Shown here in pieces: positions 1 through 6,959 of a stretch of DNA of 32,286 nt (the first letter of the stretch is position 1; each line of letters starts with the position of its first letter). The notes under the pieces were generated by a model. That model ran no database searches, was not told the DNA's origin, and saw nothing but the letters and a program-made list of their open reading frames with translations. Source of the stretch: Ga0074130 sp035492055 (lineage in GTDB: Bacteria > Pseudomonadota > Gammaproteobacteria > Burkholderiales > Rhodocyclaceae); NCBI GenBank assembly GCA_035492055.1, contig DATJJR010000103.1, forward strand, positions 1 to 32,286. The letters are read 5' to 3'. The translations under genes were made by a program, and so were the position numbers.

Positions 1-1005
1 ACGCGCAGCATTACCGGCCCGGTCACCGAGGCTGCACGCGTGGTTGGTGCCATTGCACAAGGCGACTTGCGTACGGACTTACATCCGCAAGGGCGTGACG
101 AGATTGCTTCCATGATGTCCGGCTTGCAGGAAATGCAGGTCCGCCTTAGAGACATCGCCGCCATCATCAACGCAAGCGCGGGGGAAGTCTCCTCCGCCGC
201 GGTTGAACTATCGGCAACGACGGGGCAGGTTTCGCAGAACGTCAGCCATCAGAGCGATGCTGTCGCCTCGATGTCCGCTTCGGTTGAAGAAATGAGCGTC
301 AGTATCTCGACCATTTCGGACAATGCCACCGAAGCACGCGCCACCTCGGAAACGTCCAACAACGAATCGACACAGGGCGGCGAAATCATTCTCCGTGCCA
401 TCGAGGAAATCGGCCGCATCGCCAATTTCGTTCAGGAATCATCAGCGGTGATTCAAAATCTGCAATCGAAATCCACTGAAATTTCGGGCATCGTCAATGT
501 CATCAAGGAAATCGCCGACCAGACCAACTTGCTTGCGCTGAATGCTGCCATTGAAGCGGCGCGAGCCGGCGAACAGGGCCGAGGCTTCGCCGTCGTTGCA
601 GATGAGGTCAGAAAGCTGGCCGAGCGCACCACGCAATCGACACAGGAAATCTCCGGGATGATCACCATCATTCTCGACATCAGCAGCGATGCCGCACGTG
701 GCATGGATACCGGCCTTGCGCTGGTTGAATCGGGAACGCAACTGGCAAGCGAAGCCGGTCATTCAATAGAACGCATCCAGCAATCGTCCACGCATGCTGC
801 ACGGATAGTCAACGACATCTCAAGTTCGCTCACCGAGCAACGCTCTGCCAGCGAAAGCGTAGCCATCAATATCGAGAAGATTGCCCAGATGATCGAGGAG
901 AGCAACGGGGCGGCAAAGGAAACTGCAAACGCCGCGAACAGTCTGGAGGCCTTGGCCGTAAAGTTGATCGAGACGGTTTCGTGGTTTCGTACAAACAAGG
1001 CCTAA
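1..1005 (+). CDS. Methyl-accepting chemotaxis protein, C-terminal part (5' end outside window)
   Basis: This is the cytoplasmic part of a chemoreceptor that signals to CheA/CheW. The reading frame is open from base 1, and the first residues (RSITGPVTEAARVVGAIAQG) look like a HAMP domain. The GTG at base 40 is therefore an internal codon, not a start. The rest is a long coiled coil with the highly conserved hairpin tip (NLLALNAAIEAARAGEQGRG followed by FAVVADEVRKLAERT), which binds CheA and CheW. The periplasmic sensor and transmembrane segments lie upstream of the window, so the ligand cannot be guessed. The C-terminus ends in VSWFRTNKA and lacks an NWETF-type CheR-docking pentapeptide. The family call is certain; the specific role is unknown. 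Confidence 0.95.
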   Translation, partial: TRSITGPVTEAARVVGAIAQGDLRTDLHPQGRDEIASMMSGLQEMQVRLRDIAAIINASAGEVSSAAVELSATTGQVSQNVSHQSDAVASMSASVEEMSVSISTISDNATEARATSETSNNESTQGGEIILRAIEEIGRIANFVQESSAVIQNLQSKSTEISGIVNVIKEIADQTNLLALNAAIEAARAGEQGRGFAVVADEVRKLAERTTQSTQEISGMITIILDISSDAARGMDTGLALVESGTQLASEAGHSIERIQQSSTHAARIVNDISSSLTEQRSASESVAINIEKIAQMIEESNGAAKETANAANSLEALAVKLIETVSWFRTNKA

Positions 1006-1412
1006 AACCAATACCCCTCAATTCTTGTTGCAATAGAAGATCACTGCTCACTAACACTTAATCGCTCGCAGCAACACCCTAATGGTCAAGCGGCCTTGCG
1101 GTTGCTGCACAAAGAGAAATGAAAAGCCGGCCTTCACGACGGCCAAGGGGCGCAGCCACAAGCTGCGCCCTTTTTTATGCGCGTTTTCCTTGGCGTTTCC
1201 AAGGCCTGTCCACCACTGACCAAAGGCACCACATTCAGTGCGCATACAACATTCGTGCAGGAATCCGCCGACAAGGCAATCCGAACTCTCGGACATCCAC
1301 CGGCGACATGCTTCGTTAGATTGAGCTCATGCACCGAGCCTCGATATTTGCGTATCGGCGGTGCATCGATCGAAGTACAGGGCATCTCAATACCCAACGA
1401 AAAGGATCTGTC
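1006..1412. other. Intergenic region of about 400 bp
   Basis: This stretch separates the chemoreceptor gene from the BON lipoprotein gene. It contains one convincing Rho-independent terminator (1148-1176). Several short overlapping reading frames on both strands show no family signature, ribosome-binding site or codon pattern that I would accept as a gene. The last 90 bases must hold the promoter and leader of the BON lipoprotein gene, but no clear -35/-10 pair stands out. A small weak hairpin (CGATA...TATCG, near 1341-1356) lies in that leader. Confidence 0.6.
1148..1176 (+). terminator. Rho-independent terminator
   Basis: A perfect 9-bp stem (GGGCGCAGC at 1148-1156, GCTGCGCCC at 1162-1170) with a 5-nt loop is followed by six T. 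It lies about 140 nt after the chemoreceptor stop codon, so it would end that transcript or a small RNA in the gap. There is no A-run on the left, so it acts on the plus strand only. Confidence 0.8.
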
Positions 1413-1727
1413 ATGAAGAAAAACGTACTTAGCTTGATGATCGCAGGGGTACTTTCAGCTACCGGCGTCGTCGGTTGTGCGGTCACGCGCGACCAATCGA
1501 CCGTAGGCGAATATGTCGATGACGCGACCATCACCACCCAGGTGAAGGCCAAGTTTGCCGAAGACAAGACTGTTGATGCCACCTCCATCAGCGTGGAAAC
1601 GCTGCGTGGCACCGTGCAACTGTCCGGCTTCGCCAAAAGCTCCGCCGAACGCAGTCAGGCCGGAGTACTCGCTGGTCGTGTCAAGGGCGTGAAGGCAGTG
1701 GTGAACGACATCGTGATACGCCCTTAG
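1413..1727 (+). CDS. BON-domain lipoprotein (OsmY-like)
   Basis: The 104-residue product has a lipoprotein signal peptide: MKKN, a hydrophobic stretch, then the lipobox VVGC with Cys22 as the lipidated residue. A single BON domain follows (about residues 37-104: DDATITTQVKAKFAEDKTVD, then SISVETLRGTVQLSGFAKS and VKAVVNDIVI). BON domains are found in OsmY and related envelope proteins and are thought to bind phospholipid or stabilise membranes under osmotic stress. I chose the ATG at 1413 because it has an AAGGA ribosome-binding site just upstream and begins a proper signal sequence. An in-frame ATG at 1329 would bury the signal peptide. It is the first gene of a plus-strand run of four stress-type genes ending at 3285. 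Confidence 0.88.
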   Translation: MKKNVLSLMIAGVLSATGVVGCAVTRDQSTVGEYVDDATITTQVKAKFAEDKTVDATSISVETLRGTVQLSGFAKSSAERSQAGVLAGRVKGVKAVVNDIVIRP

Positions 1728-1773
1728 CACTCGCCATACCCCCTGATTTGATTTCAATTCAAACAACCCAAGC

Positions 1774-1796
1774 AGGGCCCGTTGTGGCCCGGCCCT
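1774..1796 (+). promoter_or_regulatory. Leader hairpin before the Cys-repeat protein gene
   Basis: AGGGCC (1774-1779) pairs with GGCCCT (1791-1796). GGGCC can alternatively pair with GGCCC at 1786-1790 around the loop CGTTGT. No T-run follows, so this is not a classical terminator. It ends one base before the AGGAG ribosome-binding site at 1797-1801 and could influence translation of the next gene. A similar GGGCC...GTTGT...GGCCC hairpin precedes the ferritin-like gene. Confidence 0.45.
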
Positions 1797-1809
1797 AGGA
1801 GAAATAAAG

Positions 1810-2322
1810 ATGAAAAATATCCTGACCGGAATGCTGGCTGGCTGCCTCCTGAGTAGCTTCCTTGTCGCCAACGTCGCCGCTGCTGACGAGTCGTCCTACT
1901 ACAGCGACCAAAAAGCCAAGGCCAACACCCAATACGAAAGCGACAAGAAACGCTGCGAGACACTCAGTGGCAATGATCGGGACGTATGCATGAAGCGCGC
2001 CTCCGCCAATCTCAAGATTATCGAAGCTGATCTCAAGGCCTATGAGGAAAACACCTCTGCTGCGGCGCTCAAGGCGCAGGACGAGCGTATTTCTCAGGAG
2101 TACAAGGTCGACAAGGAGAAATGCGATGTCTACAGCGGCAACGCCAAGGATGTTTGCGTAGCCCAGGCCGATGCAACCCAAAAGCGTCGCGAAGGCAATC
2201 TGAAGGCACTCCAGGCCAAGCTTGAAGGTGACTACAAGGTTGCTGTCGAGAAGTGTGAAGCCTATTCGGGCGACAGGAAGTCTGCTTGCAAGGATGAAGC
2301 CAAGCGCGCCTATAAGCCTTGA
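1810..2322 (+). CDS. Exported protein with three Cys-X10-Cys repeats, function unknown
   Basis: This is a 170-residue secreted protein. Residues 1-25 form a Sec signal peptide ending in the AAA cleavage site before Asp26. The mature part is very rich in Lys, Glu, Asp, Ala and Tyr and is mostly predictable helix. It carries three copies of a motif of the form Y-x-x-D/A-K/V-x-K/R-C-E/D-x-x-S-G-N/D-x-K/R-x-x-C, with cysteines at 49/60, 105/116 and 149/160, always ten residues apart. Paired disulfides in the periplasm are likely (inference). Similar short proteins in Burkholderiales are sometimes labelled TolA-like, but no Tol function is shown. The ribosome-binding site AGGAG lies 8 nt before the ATG. 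Its position between a BON lipoprotein gene and a ferritin-like gene suggests a role in envelope stress. Confidence 0.85.
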   Translation: MKNILTGMLAGCLLSSFLVANVAAADESSYYSDQKAKANTQYESDKKRCETLSGNDRDVCMKRASANLKIIEADLKAYEENTSAAALKAQDERISQEYKVDKEKCDVYSGNAKDVCVAQADATQKRREGNLKALQAKLEGDYKVAVEKCEAYSGDRKSACKDEAKRAYKP

Positions 2323-2356
2323 TCCTGTCTGACAGGGAATTCGCAATGCAGAAAAC

Positions 2357-2378
2357 CGGGCCGGCAGTTGTCGGCCCG
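2357..2378 (+). promoter_or_regulatory. Leader hairpin before the ferritin-like gene
   Basis: A perfect 7-bp stem (CGGGCCG at 2357-2363, CGGCCCG at 2372-2378) closes the loop GCAGTTGT. No T-run follows and the start codon is 19 nt downstream, so it lies just upstream of the ribosome-binding site. It resembles the hairpin at 1774-1796 in sequence, loop motif and position. Confidence 0.5.
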
Positions 2379-2397
2379 TATCTGGGAAGGAATGAAC

Positions 2398-2982
2398 ATG
2401 ACCACTGCAGCTGAAAATCCGGTACTACTACAATCGAAAACGAAGGCACCGCTCAGCAGCAGCCGTGACTTTCTTTCCGATGTCGAAACACTACGCTCCC
2501 GCGCACGCAAGCAAATTGACGATGGCGCAGTGACTGGCGACTACGGTATTGACCCTGCGCTCGCGGCCAAGGTGCTGAATGCTGCACTGTCCACAGAGCT
2601 GATTTGCGTGCTGCGCTATCGCCATCACTATTTCGTTGCACGCGGCTTGAGTTCGGAGCCGATTGCCCAGGAGTTCCTGACTCACTCGAACGAAGAACTT
2701 GGCCACGCCGACCGTATCGCACAACGCATCGTTCAGCTCGGCGGCTCTCCGGAAATGGATCCTGGCGGTCTGGCGTCGCGCAGCCACGCGGAATATGTGA
2801 CGCCATCGTCACTTACCGACATGATTCGCGAAAACCTGGTGGCAGAACGCATTGCCATTGAAAGCTACCGCGAAATGATCGCCTTCTTCGGTGAGCGGGA
2901 CCCAACGACACGCGCAATGCTTGAGGGCATTCTGGCGGTCGAGGAAGAACACGCCAATGAGCTGGCGGATCTGCTGGTTTGA
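2398..2982 (+). CDS. Ferritin-like di-iron protein (bacterioferritin type)
   Basis: A 194-residue protein with a four-helix ferritin-like fold that probably binds a di-iron centre for iron storage or peroxide detoxification in the cytoplasm. The ligand set can be read directly: Glu67, Glu100 with His103 (NEELGH), Glu150 (LVAERIAIESY) and Glu182 with His185 (EEEHAN). The spacing of the first pair and the two E-x-x-H pairs matches bacterioferritin. About 50 residues precede the first helix, a basic and polar extension longer than in typical bacterioferritin. I chose the ATG at 2398 because the GGGAAGG ribosome-binding site is 7 nt away; the ATG at 2392 would be too close to it. It lies between the Cys-repeat gene and the GlsB-like gene. 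A Dps-like or Mn-catalase-like role is possible. Confidence 0.88.
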   Translation: MTTAAENPVLLQSKTKAPLSSSRDFLSDVETLRSRARKQIDDGAVTGDYGIDPALAAKVLNAALSTELICVLRYRHHYFVARGLSSEPIAQEFLTHSNEELGHADRIAQRIVQLGGSPEMDPGGLASRSHAEYVTPSSLTDMIRENLVAERIAIESYREMIAFFGERDPTTRAMLEGILAVEEEHANELADLLV

Positions 2983-3045
2983 CGAAGGTCGGCCGTGCGC
3001 ACAAAACGCTCACGCAGTTAATCATCCAATTCAAGAAAGCTGAAC

Positions 3046-3285
3046 ATGACAATTCTCTGGTTACTTCTGGTGGGTCTGATTGCCGGTTGGCTGGCTGGTA
3101 TGCTGGTGGGTGAAGGCGGCTTCGGCGTTATCGGCGATATCGTCGTCGGCATTCTGGGGGCGTTGATCGGCGGTTGGCTGTTGGGCGGCCTCTGGCCCGG
3201 CGGCGGTCTGCTCGGTTCCATCCTGATCGCGACCTTGGGCGCGGTCATCCTGCTGGTTGTGTTGCGCCTGATACGTCGCGTGTGA
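3046..3285 (+). CDS. GlsB/YeaQ/YmgE-family stress membrane protein
   Basis: A 79-residue, very hydrophobic, glycine-rich protein of the family often labelled transglycosylase-associated. It shows three membrane segments (about residues 2-20, 26-48 and 54-75) with the family signatures GLIAGWLAGMLVGEGGFG and GDIVVGILGALIGGWLLG. Members are induced by general, osmotic or acid stress in several bacteria, but their biochemical role is unknown. The end RLIRRV gives a positive cytoplasmic tail. An AAGAAAG stretch before the ATG is a modest ribosome-binding site. The stop codon is only 3 nt from the stop codon of the histidine kinase gene on the other strand. Confidence 0.88.
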   Translation: MTILWLLLVGLIAGWLAGMLVGEGGFGVIGDIVVGILGALIGGWLLGGLWPGGGLLGSILIATLGAVILLVVLRLIRRV

Positions 3286-3288
3286 TGC

Positions 3289-5298
3289 TTATGCCGGGCA
3301 GGGAATCACCACCGTGACACGAGTGCCGGGCCCGTCGGTCCGGCACATGATGGAAAACACCCCTTTGAATTGCGCCGCACGCTGCTGCATCCCTGAGATG
3401 CCATGGGCGGTGGAACGTTCGCGAAAATCCTCCGGCAATCCTCTGCCGTTGTCTGCAATCTCGAGCACGATGCTGCCACCGGTCTGTTCAATACGGATAA
3501 AGACCTCGCTCGCACCCGCATATTTGGCCACATTCGTCAGCGACTCCTGGGTAATGCGATAAAGGACCAGACTCAGATCGTGGCCCAGCCCCGGTAGCTC
3601 TTCGGGAATTTGGGTTTTACAATCGATCTGTGATCCAGCCGAGTATTGTTCCACCAATGCACGCAATGACTCTGCCAGACCCAACGATTCAAGCAGGCTT
3701 GGGCGCAGCCCTTCAATGATGCGGCGCTTGAGCATGGTCGTCGCCAGAATGATTTCACGCGCACGCATCAGGTTCTGCGCCAGGTCGGATTCGCGATCGG
3801 TCAGATGGCGCAAAGCCGCGGCCACTTCCATATGTGCAACCGTCAAATTGGCACCCAATTCATCGTGGAGTTCACGTGCCAGCTCGGCCTTTTCCTTCTC
3901 GGCCAGTTCGATCAGCGATTGCGACAGCAGTTGCAGCTTGGCAGTACGCGCATCAACGACCTCAGCCAGATTGTCATTCAAGGTTAGCAGCGCATCACTT
4001 TTGGCTTGCAGATTGACTTCCTTCTCCTTGAGATCAGTCACATCCGCTACGGCACCCATGAAACAGCTGGCATTTCCGTTGGCATCGACGAACACACGTC
4101 CACGGGCATCAATCCAGCGCATTCTATCTTCGGCCAGGAAAATCCGATACGTGGCGTGATAGTCGGTTCGACCGCTCAAGGCAGCTTGCACCGCCTGATC
4201 CGTTGCATCTCGATCATCCGGATGCAGGCGCTTGAGGAAATCATCGTAATTGAATTCATCCACAGCATTCAGGCCGAGAATATCGCGACACTCCGATGTC
4301 CAGTCGATCCGGCCCGTGCGCAAATCCCAATACCAGACGCCAATATTGGCCGCCTCGCAGGCCAGCGCCAGACGTTTCTCCTCTTGACGGACATCACATT
4401 CGACTTTGCGCCGATCCGAAATTTCCCCCACAAGAACATTGGCGCCGGTAATCACGCCGTTATGCTCGACCGGGTAAATATTCACGCTCATGAAGCGTTC
4501 AGGGCCATTCGCATTCGTGGAGACACGAACCTCCAGCGCCTGCGCCTTTCCTTCCTGCAGCACCTGCTTGATTGCACTTTCGATATCGCCTTTTTCCTGC
4601 AGTGGCTTGATCAGTTCGGTCATGCTTGATCCGAGCATGTCAGCTACAGGAATTCCCAACATGCACTCGAACGCTGAATTGGCCCACAAACAACGAAGTT
4701 GCAAATCGACCATCGCCAGACCTACCTGCGCATGTTCGATGAACCAGGTCGGCATGGTGCCCAGAAAAGACGGATCAACTTCTGCTGGAGCAACTGTCGT
4801 CGGAGGGGCTATCACGAAAGGAACCTCAGCCAGGGAGTCAATGGCCAGGGTGGCCAAGTCCTTCATGACCTCGAGCTCCTGCACACTCCATTCGCGCGGC
4901 CGTGTATCAATCACGCACAAGCTGCCGATAACGGCCTCGTTTTGATCAAGCAGGGGCATGTTGCAGTAGGCCGCCGGAGCCATCGCACAATCGGCAACGG
5001 CGTCGTAACAGAGCGTATCCAGACGTGCGTCATCGGCTGCCAACGTCTGCTTCAGAAGTCCGGTACCAAGCTGCGCGCACAGAACAAGCGCCGTGCTCTG
5101 GGCCATGCCAAACAGGCCGCCAATGTCCGGCAATAACGTACTCGTCTCATCGTCTTCGTCAAATACACAGACAAAGGCAATTGGTGCAACCATGGCCATG
5201 GCTGCAATTCGTGCAACACGATCCAATCGTGGATCGCGGTTTGCCAGTGATTCCACGGCCGGCGAAAATACGGTATCAGATGACATCTGCAGGGTCAT
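3289..5298 (-). CDS. Cytoplasmic sensor histidine kinase, GAF-PAS-PAS-HisKA_3-HATPase (NarL/UhpB class)
   Basis: A 669-residue kinase with no membrane segment, so it should sense an internal signal. Order of domains: GAF (about 22-160, with GSLCVIDTRPREWS near its end), PAS (about 181-295), PAS with PAC (about 305-425, DVTDLKEKE), a coiled coil, HisKA_3 with the phospho-accepting His478 (ELARELHDELGANL), and HATPase_c (about 560-669) with Asn589 in the N box and DNGRG at 616-620. This kinase class normally pairs with LuxR-type regulators, and one is encoded just upstream in the same direction. The start used is the ATG at 5298; an ATG at 5286 is also possible, and neither has a strong ribosome-binding site. 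The gene follows the receiver-only regulator by 24 nt, so the three genes look like one operon. It converges with the GlsB-like gene. Confidence 0.93.
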   Translation of the reverse strand: MTLQMSSDTVFSPAVESLANRDPRLDRVARIAAMAMVAPIAFVCVFDEDDETSTLLPDIGGLFGMAQSTALVLCAQLGTGLLKQTLAADDARLDTLCYDAVADCAMAPAAYCNMPLLDQNEAVIGSLCVIDTRPREWSVQELEVMKDLATLAIDSLAEVPFVIAPPTTVAPAEVDPSFLGTMPTWFIEHAQVGLAMVDLQLRCLWANSAFECMLGIPVADMLGSSMTELIKPLQEKGDIESAIKQVLQEGKAQALEVRVSTNANGPERFMSVNIYPVEHNGVITGANVLVGEISDRRKVECDVRQEEKRLALACEAANIGVWYWDLRTGRIDWTSECRDILGLNAVDEFNYDDFLKRLHPDDRDATDQAVQAALSGRTDYHATYRIFLAEDRMRWIDARGRVFVDANGNASCFMGAVADVTDLKEKEVNLQAKSDALLTLNDNLAEVVDARTAKLQLLSQSLIELAEKEKAELARELHDELGANLTVAHMEVAAALRHLTDRESDLAQNLMRAREIILATTMLKRRIIEGLRPSLLESLGLAESLRALVEQYSAGSQIDCKTQIPEELPGLGHDLSLVLYRITQESLTNVAKYAGASEVFIRIEQTGGSIVLEIADNGRGLPEDFRERSTAHGISGMQQRAAQFKGVFSIMCRTDGPGTRVTVVIPCPA

Positions 5299-5322
5299 GA
5301 CAACAACTCGAACTCGTCCGAG

Positions 5323-5739
5323 TCAATGATGCGACGGTGGAATGCCGGCCTGACCAACCGCATACTGGAGATAGTCGAGCAAGTCGTCCATTTGAAATGT
5401 CTTGTCGAAGAAAGCTGCCGCACCCAGCATGCGACAGCGTTCACGCACACTGGCATGCACGTGGTTCGAGAACACGACGGCATTCAGGCCGCGGTACCGC
5501 TCGGGCTGCGTATAGATCTGGCGCAAGACATTCAGGCCACTGCCCTGGGTCAGCTCCAGATCGATAATGACCACATCCGGATGAAACTCTTCCAGAACCG
5601 CCAGGGCTTGATCTTCGGCATCGACCTCGCCGATGATTTGTACCCCGGCGATGTCTTCAATCATGCCGGACAGCAGGTGTCGCAGAGCCGGGGAGTCCTC
5701 GATCAAAACAACCGTGACTGGTAACGCCGCTTCCCTCAC
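5323..5739 (-). CDS. Receiver-only response regulator (CheY-like)
   Basis: A 138-residue protein that consists of one receiver domain. The acidic pair Glu14/Asp15, the phospho-acceptor Asp60 (VVIIDLEL), Ser91 (VFSNH) and Lys113 (FFDK) are all present, so phosphorylation is expected. There is no output domain, so it may act by protein contact or as a phosphate sink for the adjacent kinase. The start is a GTG at 5739, chosen because a good AAAGGA ribosome-binding site lies 6 nt upstream. This places its first 83 bases inside the 3' end of the LuxR-type regulator gene in another frame. The kinase gene follows 24 nt downstream. Confidence 0.9.
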   Translation of the reverse strand: MREAALPVTVVLIEDSPALRHLLSGMIEDIAGVQIIGEVDAEDQALAVLEEFHPDVVIIDLELTQGSGLNVLRQIYTQPERYRGLNAVVFSNHVHASVRERCRMLGAAAFFDKTFQMDDLLDYLQYAVGQAGIPPSHH

Positions 5740-6403
5740 GATATTTCCTTTGGTGATGCTCGGTTATGTACTCGGCGATCAGGCCGTTGCGTATGGCATA
5801 CGCTGCCAGCTCGGCGTTGCTGTTCACGCCAATCTTTTCGAGCAGACGGGTGCGGTACGTACTGATGGTCTTGACGCTCAAATGCAGGATGTGGCCAATC
5901 TCGGTTACGGTCTCACCGCGTGCGAGACGCAGGAATACCTGCATCTCGCGCTCCGACAAGGCCTCGTGCGGCATGCCGCTCGCACGTCCGGCAACCTCGT
6001 TGGCCAAAAGTTCGGCAGTCTTGCGTGAGACATAGCAACGTCCCTGGGCCACGGTCCGCACGGCACGCAACAGATCGAGACGATCGCAATCCTTGCAGAG
6101 ATAACCTTCAGCACCGCTCTTGATCATGGACAGCGCATAGCGATCTTCAGGATAGCCGCTGAGGATCAGTACGTGCAGATCAGGATGGCGCTGACGCACC
6201 GTGCGCAGGACATCCACACCTCCTTGTCCCGGCAATGAAATATCCAACAGCAGGATGTCGCACTCAGTCTCGCGCAATTGCTGCAAAGCTTCCTCGCCTG
6301 TGGCCGCTTCGAATTCGACCTTGATGTCGATCTCGCCCTCCAACATTTCGCGGAAGCCCCGACGCACAATCTGATGGTCATCCACAATTGCAAGTCTCAG
6401 CAT
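5657..6403 (-). CDS. LuxR/NarL-family response regulator
   Basis: A 248-residue DNA-binding response regulator. The receiver domain has the DD acidic pair near residues 8-9, phospho-acceptor Asp54 (ILLLDISLPG) and Lys104 (YLCKD). The LuxR-type helix-turn-helix lies at about 149-208 (LSEREMQVFLRLARGETVTE, then HLSVKTISTYRTRLLEKIGV). The start is the ATG at 6403, with AGAGG 8 nt upstream; a TTG two codons earlier is less likely. The protein runs about 35 residues past the usual end of the domain (after AIRNGLIA). That tail is encoded in the overlap with the receiver-only gene and looks like read-through sequence. It heads a three-gene set with the receiver-only regulator and the kinase, and probably controls the stress genes on either side (inference). 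Confidence 0.92.
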   Translation of the reverse strand: MLRLAIVDDHQIVRRGFREMLEGEIDIKVEFEAATGEEALQQLRETECDILLLDISLPGQGGVDVLRTVRQRHPDLHVLILSGYPEDRYALSMIKSGAEGYLCKDCDRLDLLRAVRTVAQGRCYVSRKTAELLANEVAGRASGMPHEALSEREMQVFLRLARGETVTEIGHILHLSVKTISTYRTRLLEKIGVNSNAELAAYAIRNGLIAEYITEHHQRKYREGSGVTSHGCFDRGLPGSATPAVRHD

Positions 6404-6450
6404 ATCCAAAACCTCTGTTTGTCCATTGGTTCCATTAGTCGGATAGGCCT

Positions 6451-6621
6451 CTATCTGCTCGGCCCTCGGAAAAGATGCAGCAGCAAAGTGACGACTGCGA
6501 GCACCACGAAAATCATGAACAGAAACTGGGCAATGCCCGCCGCCGCAGCGGCAATGCCGGTAAATCCGAAAACGGCGGCAATCAATGCAATAACAAAGAA
6601 CGTGATGGCATAGTTCAGCAT
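6451..6621 (-). CDS. DUF1328-like small membrane protein (YtjA type)
   Basis: A 56-residue protein made of two hydrophobic helices: MLNYAITFFVIALIAAVFGF, then an alanine-rich turn (TGIAAAAAGIAQ), then FLFMIFVVLAVVTLLLHLFR. This pattern is the signature of the DUF1328 family, small inner-membrane proteins that often lie beside CsbD and other stress genes; their function is unknown. The ATG at 6621 is chosen because GAGGAG lies 7 nt upstream; an in-frame GTG at 6636 would overlap that site. It lies between the LuxR-type regulator and the CsbD-like gene, in the same direction. Confidence 0.82.
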   Translation of the reverse strand: MLNYAITFFVIALIAAVFGFTGIAAAAAGIAQFLFMIFVVLAVVTLLLHLFRGPSR

Positions 6622-6643
6622 GGCTTTGCTCCTCACTGAAATA

Positions 6644-6673
6644 GCCCGATGGGACTAAGCATTACCGTCGGGC
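6644..6673 (-). promoter_or_regulatory. Imperfect hairpin in the DUF1328 leader
   Basis: GCCCGATGG (6644-6652) is nearly complementary to CCGTCGGGC (6665-6673), 8 of 9 positions, with a 12-nt loop. It lies about 22 nt upstream of the DUF1328 start codon and just upstream of its ribosome-binding site. No T-run is present, so a leader structure is more likely than a terminator. Confidence 0.3.
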
Positions 6674-6694
6674 CATTCAGCATTTATGGTGAAG

Positions 6695-6712
6695 TGGACG
6701 GCATGCCGTCCA
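6695..6712. promoter_or_regulatory. 18-bp perfect palindrome between csbD-like and DUF1328 genes
   Basis: TGGACGGCATGCCGTCCA is perfectly symmetric with no spacer. It lies 49 nt after the CsbD-like stop codon and about 73 nt before the DUF1328 start on the minus strand. It could be an operator for a dimeric regulator, or a transcript-end hairpin; the absence of a T-run argues against an intrinsic terminator. Confidence 0.4.
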
Positions 6713-6761
6713 TCAACAGTCACCGTCGCCGGTGGCTCGCGCCTCAATGCCTCGATGCGTC

Positions 6762-6959
6762 TCAGTGTCGACGCACCCATTCATCAATGCGCTTCTCTGC
6801 CTCGTCACGAGTCACGCCGTAACGCTCCTGAATCTTTCCGGAGAGAACGTCGCGCTTGCCTTGAATGACATCCAGATCGTCATCGGTCAGCTTGCCCCAC
6901 TGCTCCTTGACCTTGCCTACCAGCTGCTTCCAGTTGCCTTCGATAATGTCGCGATTCAT
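6762..6959 (-). CDS. CsbD-family stress protein
   Basis: A 65-residue hydrophilic protein that matches the CsbD family along its full length: MNRDIIEGNWKQLVGKVKEQ, then WGKLTDDDLDVIQGKRDVLS and a C-terminal YGVTRDEAEKRIDEW. Family members are small cytoplasmic proteins under general stress control (sigma-B in Bacillus; YjbJ in E. coli is abundant in stationary phase). No activity is known. The ATG at 6959 is chosen because GAGGAG lies close upstream; an in-frame start at 7058 lacks one. It is the first gene of the minus-strand half of the stress island and diverges from the alpha/beta hydrolase gene. Confidence 0.9.
   Translation of the reverse strand: MNRDIIEGNWKQLVGKVKEQWGKLTDDDLDVIQGKRDVLSGKIQERYGVTRDEAEKRIDEWVRRH

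Noticed and set aside
1119..1416. Short open frames in the gap after the chemoreceptor gene
   Set aside because: They cross a strong terminator, overlap each other on both strands and show no conserved content.
2326..2339. CCTGT/ACAGG inverted repeat after the Cys-repeat gene as a terminator
   Set aside because: Five-base-pair stem with no T-run.
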